Origin: Deltaproteobacteria bacterium
Lineage (GTDB): Bacteria > Desulfobacterota > Desulfobacteria > Desulfobacterales > ETH-SRB1
Direction: 5' to 3'
Length of the DNA stretch: 5,193 nucleotides
Assembly: GCA_003647525.1 (NCBI GenBank)
Contig: QMMZ01000194.1
Location: 1 to 5,193, forward strand
In this document: piece by piece, positions 1-5,193 of the stretch
How the letters are laid out: every line of letters starts with the position of its first letter
Position numbering within the stretch: the stretch's first letter is position 1
Translations under genes and position numbers: made by a program
Notes under the pieces: generated by a model
Told to the model about the DNA's origin: nothing
The model's database searches: none
The model's input: only the letters and a program-made list of their open reading frames with translations

Positions 1-15
1 GTTTCCACCGGCCAT
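1..15 (-). CDS. 5' end of an unidentified gene leaving the window (partial)
   Basis: An ATG at 15 to 13 opens a frame that reads M-A-G-G-N before the window ends. The start is supported by a strong Shine-Dalgarno sequence, GGGGAGG, 8 nt upstream (about positions 24 to 30), and by a good sigma70-like promoter at 76 to 104, leaving a leader of about 55 nt. It has the same orientation as the other genes but is separated from the lipoprotein gene by about 295 bp of non-coding DNA, so it is probably a separate transcription unit. Five residues do not allow a family assignment. The call rests on the signals in front of it, not on the protein. Confidence 0.45.
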
Positions 16-75
16 TCTTATAGCCTCCCCACTATTTTCCTTAAAGTCCGGCGATTACGTATAATCATTAGTCAG

Positions 76-104
76 ATTAAAGAAGTTCGCTATCTTCCTT
101 TCAA
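76..104 (-). promoter_or_regulatory. Putative sigma70-type promoter for the left-edge gene
   Basis: On the minus strand, TTGAAA (104 to 99) is followed after exactly 17 nt by TTTAAT (81 to 76). Each hexamer matches the consensus at five of six positions. Transcription would begin near position 69 and leave a leader of about 55 nt to the ATG at 15, with GGGGAGG in between. A short near-palindrome, GATTA-N4-TAATC (53 to 66), lies around the predicted start of transcription and could be an operator. This is a sequence match only. Confidence 0.45.
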
Positions 105-268
105 TAGTTTGCTGCGAAACACTGGGGAGAGCATGAACCCTGCGCCTCTTGTCACCATGTCGTATGCATTAGAGCCGCGGTTCTCATTATCTACACTTTA
201 AGAGCCCACAGAATCAAACTCGCCCATGATCCAGCGTCAGGGGCTCATTACCATTATTATTATCTCTT

Positions 269-298
269 CAATCATTAATACAAGTTGGGTCATGATTG
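269..298 (-). repeat. Small inverted repeat after the lipoprotein gene
   Basis: CAATCAT (269 to 275) and ATGATTG (292 to 298) are perfect 7-bp inverted copies separated by 16 nt. They begin about 11 nt after the stop codon of the lipoprotein gene, where a 3' hairpin would be expected. The stem is AT-rich, the loop is long and no T-run follows on the minus strand, so a classical intrinsic terminator is unlikely. It could be a weak 3'-end stabilising hairpin or chance. Confidence 0.25.
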
Positions 299-309
299 TT
301 ACAAAAGCT

Positions 310-2250
310 TCAATCAGCCGTCAATTCAATGAGATTAAAATATTTGGGTACTCCAGGCACGACTGAATAATTATTAACGACGTTTTTATAACCTTCGACA
401 TCAATAATAACTTTGTACTCCCCGGCCGATAGCCCGAAAAAACCGAAGCATTGATTGTGACAACCATCGATACGCCATACAAAGGGATTGAAATTCAGGA
501 GTTCCTCACCTTTGGTCTGCCGAAATATCCGATGAGTTCCATTACCTACCAATGAAATCGAGTTAATTTTTATTTGGCTATCAACAGACCGGTATCTTCT
601 TTCCGAAAGACCCAAAACCATCTCTTCAGGATCAACCGGAGCAGTCACACACCCACGAATCACCCCATCAGGAATAAAAACAAATTCCAGTTCTTTTGTT
701 TTGCCGTTCTCAATTGAGACAAAAATCTCTTTTTTCTTTGTCTTTGCAGCCATAGTAATCATGTTTGCAATATATTTCCCCGGTGGAAAAGGTCCTAGAA
801 TTTTGTCATCACCATCATTTAAATAGATAGTGGTTTCCGAATCCTTTTTATCGACAGAGCGAAGTATAAACAAGGGCCTGGGCCTTAATCCCTCAAGATC
901 ATAATCATATGAAAAGCGAACCTTAATGTACCCTCGAGATTGAAGCAGCAATGTGTTTTGCTTTTCATAGAACTCATTGAGAATTGTATTGTACTGAGCC
1001 ACTACTTTCCTGCTAAAAAGAATGCTTGTATGATCCTCATTAAATGAATAGTTCATTTTAGCCTCGGATTGTGCTCTGAAATCCTGAATGCTGGCTAAGG
1101 CAATTGTTCCATCATTGTTCGATCGGAAGAGGTTGCTACCTCCCAGGTGTCCGGAAAACATGTAAAAGCTTATGTCTTTCGGTATTTCTACTCGGTATAA
1201 TGATTGGATAAAGTCACCTTCCGGCTGCATATCTATCCAGCTGGGAATTACTACTGGCGATTGTTGAACACCATATTCGGCCATTTTGTCCCCTCCCCAC
1301 GGGGTGGCCAATGAAATAAAAAGTTTTACATAAGGAAATTGCCGGCCATGATTTACAATAAAAGACTTGGCCACCAAGCCACCCATGCTGTGAGCCGTAA
1401 TATAAATTTTTTTGAATTGATATTTGGTTTGGAGGTTTATTAATTTCCAGAGCAACTGGTGTGATGAGCTATTAATGTGGTTTCCTGTTGGATAAAAATA
1501 AAACCATGGTTGAAAATGAGTTCTGTCGAGATTATCTACAAAATATTTCCACCCCTTGGGAGTCCCACCGGCACCGTGTATAAAAAGAACAGGTATTTTA
1601 TCAGGATCATACTCTTCAATAAAATATATGTTTGCGCCAAATTCTTTATAAAAAGAGTACCCCTCCCAAAATCCTTTTGCTCCATGTTCATCAGAAAAAA
1701 GTTCATCGTCCAAATCAGTTATGACTCCAGCTTGCCGACTGCGAAGTTTTTTCGGCACGGGCGATGAAATTACAAACCCGTGGGGTATCCCCATATTTTT
1801 GCCCTCTTCAGAAATAACAATATCAATATCAGAAGTCACACCGATCTTCCGAGTGCTGACTACTTTGGGATCGCCATATTGTCCTGCAGGTTCCCCTGCG
1901 TCATAAATCAGGTTACGGTTTTTATCTCTATACGCAAAGATATAATAGTCTCCTCGATCGACCATCAGCTCATATTCACCAGATTCATGCAACACCGAGT
2001 AATGAGCTACTTTTCTTTTTTCCCCCACGGAAACGGCCGTAACAATAATAGGTCCGGCGTCTTTACTTTCTGCAGCAATACGCCCCACTATAATTGTAGC
2101 TTTTAGACCATGGGCTACTTCATTCTTCACTTTTACTAAAGCGCAGCCTGTCATAACAAAACATGTTACGATAAGAGTAAAGCACATTTTCAGGGAAACT
2201 GACGGGATGCCAATTTTCAGGTTGGCAATAGTGGATTTAATCGATTTCAA
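310..2250 (-). CDS. Lipoprotein with alpha/beta hydrolase (lipase/esterase-like) domain
   Basis: Predicted envelope serine hydrolase of 646 aa, numbered from the TTG at 2250. I chose this start because GAGAGG lies 7 nt upstream; a TTG five codons earlier has no site at normal spacing and directly follows an in-frame TAA. A basic N-terminus and hydrophobic stretch end in V-M-T-G-C, a lipobox-like site with Cys36 as the lipidated residue; Ala at +2 suggests outer membrane sorting. Residues about 50-146 look like a carboxypeptidase-regulatory-like beta-sandwich containing a D-x-N-x-N-x3-D-x2-E stretch (109-120) reminiscent of calcium loops. The hydrolase core is about 215-425: oxyanion segment HGAGG (225-229), nucleophile elbow AHSMGG with Ser288, likely acid Asp380 or Asp389, and His407 in EDH. 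The first elbow residue is Ala, as in some lipases. Two further beta-rich segments (about 445-525 and 530-646) follow, the second with Cys534, Cys597 and Cys601. It is the last gene of the apparent operon. The hydrolase fold is secure; the substrate (lipid, ester or peptide) is unknown. Confidence 0.85.
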   Translation of the reverse strand: MKSIKSTIANLKIGIPSVSLKMCFTLIVTCFVMTGCALVKVKNEVAHGLKATIIVGRIAAESKDAGPIIVTAVSVGEKRKVAHYSVLHESGEYELMVDRGDYYIFAYRDKNRNLIYDAGEPAGQYGDPKVVSTRKIGVTSDIDIVISEEGKNMGIPHGFVISSPVPKKLRSRQAGVITDLDDELFSDEHGAKGFWEGYSFYKEFGANIYFIEEYDPDKIPVLFIHGAGGTPKGWKYFVDNLDRTHFQPWFYFYPTGNHINSSSHQLLWKLINLQTKYQFKKIYITAHSMGGLVAKSFIVNHGRQFPYVKLFISLATPWGGDKMAEYGVQQSPVVIPSWIDMQPEGDFIQSLYRVEIPKDISFYMFSGHLGGSNLFRSNNDGTIALASIQDFRAQSEAKMNYSFNEDHTSILFSRKVVAQYNTILNEFYEKQNTLLLQSRGYIKVRFSYDYDLEGLRPRPLFILRSVDKKDSETTIYLNDGDDKILGPFPPGKYIANMITMAAKTKKKEIFVSIENGKTKELEFVFIPDGVIRGCVTAPVDPEEMVLGLSERRYRSVDSQIKINSISLVGNGTHRIFRQTKGEELLNFNPFVWRIDGCHNQCFGFFGLSAGEYKVIIDVEGYKNVVNNYSVVPGVPKYFNLIELTAD

Positions 2251-2257
2251 TTGGTAA

Positions 2258-2263
2258 CCTCTC
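2258..2263 (-). promoter_or_regulatory. Ribosome binding site selecting the TTG start of the lipoprotein gene
   Basis: GAGAGG on the minus strand lies 7 nt before the TTG at 2250 to 2248, giving a protein that begins M-K-S-I-K. This decides between two TTG codons: the earlier one at 2265 has no Shine-Dalgarno sequence at usable distance. The first ATG, at about 2187, would leave the signal peptide without its basic N-terminal region. Confidence 0.5.
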
Positions 2264-2286
2264 AATTAACTTCGTAAAAGGGGATT

Positions 2287-2299
2287 CTCACCTCCTCCT
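2287..2299 (-). promoter_or_regulatory. Orphan, near-perfect Shine-Dalgarno sequence
   Basis: The minus strand reads AGGAGGAGGTGAG, an almost ideal match to the 16S rRNA 3' end, just after the nitroreductase stop codon. It lies 24 nt or more from the TTG starts of the lipoprotein gene, and no ATG, GTG or TTG sits at normal distance downstream. A GTG inside the motif (2291) would encode only nine codons, ending at a TGA (2264 to 2262) that overlaps the first TTG of the next frame. It may be a standby or coupling site, or a relic of an altered start. Confidence 0.5.
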
Positions 2300-2307
2300 G
2301 GTCAATA

Positions 2308-3234
2308 TCAATCACTGAATTCTATTGAAGCAAAAGTTCTATTTATTCCTTTTTTATAGTGAAGCTTAGGATATCCAAAGGCGACAAATAAGCCTTCTTT
2401 GCTTTTACATTTAATTTTATGATTCTCTCTGAATTTTTTGGCTTTTTTCCCACTTTGAATAAATGGGTGAACTGCTCCAAGCATACATGTTCCAAGTCCG
2501 AGTGTCTCTCCAGCTATCATTGCATAGGTGGCAGCAATAATTGGGTCAGCGGGATCGCTATACGGAGAGCCATAAAAATACATCAATAAGGGAGCATCAT
2601 AGTTAATGGTGTTTTCTCCCTTGTCTATTCCATCTGCTGTATATACTCTGAAAAGCGGTTTTAAAAATCCTTTGAATAATTCATCGGTTTCCTTCCCCCA
2701 TATCGGACGCATGAAAGCTAAAAAAAAGCTATTCGTCATAAACTTCAAGCTTTTTAAGTATTGGGAAAAATCCTCTGCAAAAGCTCTGGCCTTTTCTTTT
2801 CCATCAAAAATCAGCACATTGACATCGGAAGGCGGCAAACCCATTGGTGCTGTTTTTGCTGCTGTCAGAATTTTTTCTATAATATCGGGATCAACAATTT
2901 TATCTTTGAAATACCTTATGCTTCTGCGATGCTGTAATAAGGCTAAAAGTTGTTTGTAATTCGAAGTGTTTTCTTTTTTGGGTAAATCGTACAGGTCTTC
3001 CGGTGAAAGTTCTCTTCCAAAAACTTCTATAGCTCCGTTTGGGCAGATTGCCATACAATGACCACATCCGAAACAGTCAAAAATGGAAGTATTATTACTT
3101 CTTGTAACTCTTTCATTTTCAATGGCCAGACTGGAGTCACTGCATACAGAAACACATAGTCCGCATCCATTGCATAATTCACTATTGATTCTTATGTCAG
3201 TACTCTCTTTTGTTCTTGAGGTTGGAATTGCCAT
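2308..3234 (-). CDS. Ferredoxin-nitroreductase fusion protein (2x[4Fe-4S], FMN)
   Basis: Cytoplasmic redox enzyme of 308 aa. The N-terminus carries a bacterial two-cluster ferredoxin domain with two C-x2-C-x2-C-x3-C motifs: Cys21, 24, 27, 31 and Cys54, 57, 60, 64. The second is followed by the usual Pro, the first by Ser. From about residue 95 comes a nitroreductase-family domain: the R-R-S-I-R segment (103-107) expected to bind the FMN phosphate, the A-A-x2-A-P-M-G stretch (about 125-132), and a C-terminal E-T-L-G-L-G-T-C segment followed by a V-A-F-G-Y-P strand. In this family electrons pass from ferredoxin clusters to FMN and on to an organic acceptor such as a nitro, quinone or enone group; the acceptor here cannot be read. 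The fusion is common in strict anaerobes such as clostridia and sulfate reducers. The ATG at 3234 has GGGAG 6 nt upstream. The gene begins 48 bp after the preceding methyltransferase, in the same apparent operon. Confidence 0.9.
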   Translation of the reverse strand: MAIPTSRTKESTDIRINSELCNGCGLCVSVCSDSSLAIENERVTRSNNTSIFDCFGCGHCMAICPNGAIEVFGRELSPEDLYDLPKKENTSNYKQLLALLQHRRSIRYFKDKIVDPDIIEKILTAAKTAPMGLPPSDVNVLIFDGKEKARAFAEDFSQYLKSLKFMTNSFFLAFMRPIWGKETDELFKGFLKPLFRVYTADGIDKGENTINYDAPLLMYFYGSPYSDPADPIIAATYAMIAGETLGLGTCMLGAVHPFIQSGKKAKKFRENHKIKCKSKEGLFVAFGYPKLHYKKGINRTFASIEFSD

Positions 3235-3282
3235 TGTTTTCTCCCATCTCCAGCTTTTGGTTAAATCTATTACATTTTTTTA

Positions 3283-4182
3283 TCAGATGTTTGGCGAAGC
3301 TGATACAAGACGAAAATGTCCGGTTACTTTCCCAGTCAATGATCCATTTTCATTTAGTAATAATGTTCTCTCAATATCATCGTTGTCCAGGTGGTCAACC
3401 ATTTTCAACCTTCTTTGCGCTAAGAAAGACTCTTCTTTTCCCTCATCAATGGTAAACTTGAGCTCTTCATCTGGATGATGCTTCTTCATGGTTTGAAATA
3501 ATTTTTTTACCCCATAATATTCAGTTCTATTTTCTTCAGGAATTGAAATAATGTAGTCAAATAGTATAATGCTATTCTGTGCAGAGTGACTTACGAATTC
3601 CAACATTGTGTTAACCGATTCCTGTTCGAGATAATAGCTGACACCTTCCCACAAAAATAGTGTCCTCTTATGAGTATCAAATCCTGCTTTTTTAAGAACA
3701 GCAGGTAATGATTCTTTATCAAAATCTATGGGAACAAATGAAACATGTTCCGGAATATCTATCCGAGCTTTTTTCAGGCAATTTGTTTTTCTATTGAGAG
3801 TCGGTGCGATGTCTAATTCTATTATTTTTGTTCCCCTGTTCAGCTTTTCAAAACGATATGGCCTTGAGTCAAATCCCGTGCCAAGTAGCACGATTTGTGG
3901 AATTCGGTTATTTAAGGCATCTATAAAATGATCGTCAAAACAGGCTGTTCTTGCAATCATATATTCATATACTCCTGGAAGATATTGATTTAACCTTTTT
4001 TTGATGATTGCTCTTATCATATTAAATTTTACTAAAAATTTAATATGATAAGGCAAAAAGGACTCAGCTAGATAGTCTGGCCCAAATCGTTCGTTATTGA
4101 ACTGCCTGTGTGCAATGGCTCTGTGCAATGCGGCAAATATGGCCGATTCTAACGGTTTTTGTTCAATACTATTTTTAGACAT
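3283..4182 (-). CDS. SAM-dependent methyltransferase, leucine carboxyl methyltransferase-like (TIGR00027/COG3315 type)
   Basis: A 299-aa protein, close to the usual length for this family. The SAM-binding motif I is V-L-L-G-T-G-F-D-S-R (98-107), followed by the E-L-D acidic strand (122-124), a D-F-D segment (153-155) and the family-typical L-W-E-G-V-S-Y-Y-L (177-185). The A-R-T-x2-F-D-D stretch (77-84) and the C-terminal G-H-F-R-L-V-S-A end are also typical. Relatives are annotated as O-methyltransferases, some linked to polyketide or other secondary metabolism, and the fold is shared with the enzyme that methylates the C-terminal leucine of PP2A; the substrate here is unknown. The start ATG has AAGGAG 7 nt upstream. 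The gene ends in tandem stops, TGA then TAA. Codons 43-58 contain a long perfect inverted repeat (listed separately), yet this protein region fits the family pattern, so the reading frame is not disturbed. Confidence 0.88.
   Translation of the reverse strand: MSKNSIEQKPLESAIFAALHRAIAHRQFNNERFGPDYLAESFLPYHIKFLVKFNMIRAIIKKRLNQYLPGVYEYMIARTACFDDHFIDALNNRIPQIVLLGTGFDSRPYRFEKLNRGTKIIELDIAPTLNRKTNCLKKARIDIPEHVSFVPIDFDKESLPAVLKKAGFDTHKRTLFLWEGVSYYLEQESVNTMLEFVSHSAQNSIILFDYIISIPEENRTEYYGVKKLFQTMKKHHPDEELKFTIDEGKEESFLAQRRLKMVDHLDNDDIERTLLLNENGSLTGKVTGHFRLVSASPNI
4008..4056. repeat. Long near-perfect hairpin inside the methyltransferase gene
   Basis: Positions 4013-4030 and 4035-4052 are perfect 18-bp inverted copies around a 4-nt loop (ACTA on the plus strand). 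If the base at 4012 is left unpaired, TTGC (4008-4011) pairs with GCAA (4053-4056), giving 22 paired positions. The structure lies wholly in coding sequence, about 125 to 175 nt after the start codon, and covers residues 43-58 of the protein. Chance matching of 18 consecutive pairs is very unlikely even in AT-rich DNA. It could form a stable mRNA hairpin or a DNA cruciform. No T-run follows on the minus strand, so it is not an intrinsic terminator. Confidence 0.9.
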
Positions 4183-4189
4183 TTATAAT

Positions 4190-4195
4190 CTCCTT
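4190..4195 (-). promoter_or_regulatory. Ribosome binding site of the second methyltransferase gene
   Basis: AAGGAG lies 7 nt before the ATG at 4182, in the 43-bp gap after the first methyltransferase gene. It fixes the start codon, and the short gap without a promoter supports cotranscription of the two methyltransferases. Confidence 0.7.
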
Positions 4196-4225
4196 AGGGC
4201 TTGTAAGGAAATAACATGGCTGATA

Positions 4226-4924
4226 TTACGCTTGGGGAAGGTTGCCGGACTTTGTTCTTTTAAGCACGAAAAAAACAGAAGCAAATCGATCATTTTTAGA
4301 ATCAAATACCTTAATTTCCTGCTCAACCTTTTGTATTTGCCTGATACTCTTTTCATCAACAAAACCTGTCGCTCTTACTGTTTTTATCTCTTTTTCAAGC
4401 GGCACATAGTATTCATTCCACCAGATGTCAGGTGACAATTCAATCTGTCCGAGCAGGGAATAACCACAACGATGTATTACCTTAATTTTCCCTGGTAAAT
4501 CCGTCATCTCATCATGAACAACAAGAAATCCTTCAGGTACCAGAAGATCCCGCCATTCACTGAGTCCCCGCTTAAAACCAATATTGATTATTGCTCCCTC
4601 ACTCCAGATGATGTCAAAACTATTGGCAGGAAAATTTATGTCCAGCATTGAGGCATGGATGACTTCTATCCTGTCTGACAATCCCTCTTCTGTGGCTCTG
4701 CTGACCAGCCGATCAAGAGAGTTCTTTTCAACATCAACCCCGGTGATGATCCCACCGCTCAATCGGGCCAGCTCAAGAGTAGCAACTCCAGTACCACAGC
4801 CGATATCCAGAATGCGTGGTTTCACAATTGGAGGCAGCATATGAAATGCCTTTCTTGTATATGATAATAGATTTCTTCTGGCACGATCGGGGCTAAACTG
4901 CCTCAGATTATTATGCTCTTTCAT
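4226..4924 (-). CDS. Class I SAM-dependent methyltransferase
   Basis: A 232-aa cytoplasmic enzyme with a Rossmann-fold methyltransferase domain. Motif I is I-L-D-I-G-C-G-T-G (38-46). The acidic post-motif I is G-V-D-V-E with Asp64. Motif II is N-S-F-D-I-I-W-S-E-G-A (101-111), and motif III is L-L-V-P-E-G-F-L (127-134). The W-W-N-E-Y-Y-V-P-L-E segment (168-177) is shared with a subgroup of Methyltransf_11/25-like proteins and may help form the acceptor pocket. The substrate cannot be read from the sequence. The ATG at 4924 has no clear Shine-Dalgarno sequence before it, unlike the next two genes, so translation may be weak or start differently. The start is kept because the protein N-terminus is of normal length and no better in-frame start precedes motif I. 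It is the first complete gene of the apparent operon and is followed after 43 bp by an unrelated methyltransferase. Confidence 0.87.
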   Translation of the reverse strand: MKEHNNLRQFSPDRARRNLLSYTRKAFHMLPPIVKPRILDIGCGTGVATLELARLSGGIITGVDVEKNSLDRLVSRATEEGLSDRIEVIHASMLDINFPANSFDIIWSEGAIINIGFKRGLSEWRDLLVPEGFLVVHDEMTDLPGKIKVIHRCGYSLLGQIELSPDIWWNEYYVPLEKEIKTVRATGFVDEKSIRQIQKVEQEIKVFDSKNDRFASVFFVLKRTKSGNLPQA

Positions 4925-5029
4925 TCTGGTATTCTATGTCACAGTTATAACAATTTTTCTATTTTCATTTGAACTACTTGGGCACTTTTTTACGGTTTTC
5001 ATAGAATTATGGCAAATTTTCTTTAGCTC
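4925..5029. other. Intergenic region upstream of the first methyltransferase
   Basis: An AT-rich gap of about 105 bp between the Cys-rich gene stop and the methyltransferase ATG. I see no hairpin with a T-run that would end upstream transcription. It holds the -10 part of a candidate promoter and a spaced 8-bp inverted repeat, ATTCTATG (4931-4938) and CATAGAAT (5000-5007), whose distal arm overlaps that -10 element. The repeat could be chance. Confidence 0.4.
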
Positions 5030-5035
5030 TCACAA
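5006..5035 (-). promoter_or_regulatory. Candidate promoter for the methyltransferase-to-lipoprotein operon
   Basis: On the minus strand, TTGTGA (5035 to 5030) and CATAAT (5011 to 5006) are separated by 18 nt. The -10 matches five of six consensus bases and the -35 four of six. The -35 overlaps the last codons of the Cys-rich gene, and the leader to the methyltransferase ATG would be about 75 nt. In AT-rich DNA such matches arise often, so this is tentative. Confidence 0.3.
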
Positions 5036-5193
5036 ATCAAACGGCTTCTTCTTTTCCCAGTGGCAAGCAACAGAAGGATTTCGTTGAAAAAATAGCTCTT
5101 TTTCAGGCTGGCCAACACTATTGAGGGGGCAGGCAAAGTTCATACATTTTATGCAGAGAAAAAACTTCAGTGTTGTGAAAAAGGATTCATCAA
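5030..5193 (-). CDS. 3' end of a small Cys-rich protein (partial, enters from the right edge)
   Basis: An open minus-strand frame runs from the window edge (first full codon at 5191 to 5189) to a TGA at 5032 to 5030, giving 53 C-terminal residues. The tail reads L-C-I-K-C-M-N-F-A-C-P-L-N around residues 12-24, a C-x2-C-x4-C-P motif with Cys13, Cys16 and Cys21, followed by F-F-Q-R-N-P-S-V-A (34-42), Cys43, Trp45 and a lysine-rich end (K47-K49). The pattern suggests a metal or iron-sulfur ligand set. I do not recognise the family with confidence. The content (Cys/Pro spacing, aromatic residues, charged tail) looks like real protein rather than a chance frame, and its orientation matches the genes downstream. 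Whether it shares their transcript is unclear because about 105 bp separate them. An internal ATG at Met17 could serve as a start, but the Cys motif extends upstream of it. Confidence 0.6.
   Translation of the reverse strand, partial: DESFFTTLKFFLCIKCMNFACPLNSVGQPEKELFFQRNPSVACHWEKKKPFDL

Larger units (their letters stand above)
16..309. other. Intergenic region between the lipoprotein gene and the left-edge gene
   Basis: No convincing gene is seen here. The right part (about 250 to 309) holds a small inverted repeat just after the lipoprotein stop codon and an ATT-rich run. The left part (about 16 to 240) is about 47 percent GC by my count, higher than the neighbouring genes appear, and has the promoter and ribosome binding site for the edge gene. 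A frame on the plus strand stays open from 1 to 201, and a 35-codon frame on the minus strand spans 197 to 90. Both look incidental, although the compositional shift would fit the border of an inserted element. Confidence 0.5.

Noticed and set aside
202..246. GAGCCC (202-207) and GGGCTC (241-246) as arms of a terminator
   Set aside because: The arms are only 6 bp, the spacer is 33 nt and no T-run follows on the minus strand.
251..263. A short ATT repeat
   Set aside because: Four ATT-like units in AT-rich intergenic DNA are within what chance gives, and no adjacent structure suggests function.
284..290. GTTGGGT, which fits the GTTRRRY core of integron attC sites, just after the lipoprotein stop codon
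   Set aside because: No partner core is found at the right distance in the correct arrangement, and there is no attC-like set of paired L and R boxes.
1477..2106. Several plus-strand open frames of 61 to 108 codons opposite the lipoprotein gene
   Set aside because: They lie fully within a well-supported minus-strand gene, show no domain-like content and have no consistent ribosome binding sites; they are shadows.
2606..3478. Plus-strand open frames opposite the nitroreductase and the end of the second methyltransferase
   Set aside because: The opposite strand has clear Cys and SAM-binding motifs in frame; the plus frames are hydrophobic, low-complexity antisense translations.
4008..4056. 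The long hairpin as an intrinsic terminator or as an insertion-sequence end
   Set aside because: It lies inside an intact family-consistent coding frame, no T-run follows it, and there is no target duplication or second copy in the window.
4097..4844. Plus-strand open frames opposite the two methyltransferases
   Set aside because: They are antisense to motif-bearing coding sequence and cross a gene boundary without any signal of their own.

Overview
The window carries a compact set of genes that all read on the minus strand. It looks like an AT-rich, probably anaerobic Gram-negative bacterium. A Desulfobacterota-like (former Deltaproteobacteria) host is my best guess. It rests on a ferredoxin-nitroreductase fusion typical of anaerobes, an outer-membrane-type lipoprotein with an alpha/beta hydrolase domain, and AT-biased codons. 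The host is an inference; no marker gene is present.

Layout in the direction of transcription, from the right edge to the left. (1) The 3' end of a small Cys-rich protein enters from the right edge and stops at 5030; this tail shows a C-x2-C-x4-C-P motif. (2) A gap of about 105 bp with a possible promoter. (3) A class I SAM methyltransferase (4924 to 4226). (4) A second SAM methyltransferase of the leucine carboxyl methyltransferase / TIGR00027-like family (4182 to 3283). (5) A protein fusing a two-cluster 4Fe-4S ferredoxin to an FMN nitroreductase (3234 to 2308). (6) A large lipoprotein with an alpha/beta hydrolase (lipase/esterase-like) core between beta-sandwich domains (2250 to 310). Gaps between genes 3 to 6 are only about 43 to 57 bp, and none holds an obvious terminator, so they are probably one operon. 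(7) A non-coding stretch of about 295 bp with somewhat higher GC. It contains a good sigma70-type promoter and a strong ribosome binding site leading to an ATG at position 15, so another minus-strand gene starts at the left edge and runs out of the window.

Functionally, two unrelated methyltransferases, a ferredoxin-linked flavin reductase and an envelope lipase/esterase could form a small-molecule or lipid-modifying pathway. That is inference from proximity; each family is common and broad in substrate.

The most striking non-genic signal is a perfect 18-bp inverted repeat with a 4-nt loop inside the second methyltransferase gene. It extends to 22 bp if one bulged base is allowed. Other points worth attention are the unlisted Cys-rich gene tail, an orphan near-perfect Shine-Dalgarno sequence before the lipoprotein gene (which seems to start at a TTG with its own weaker site), and the left-edge promoter region, which may be the border of a different genetic unit.
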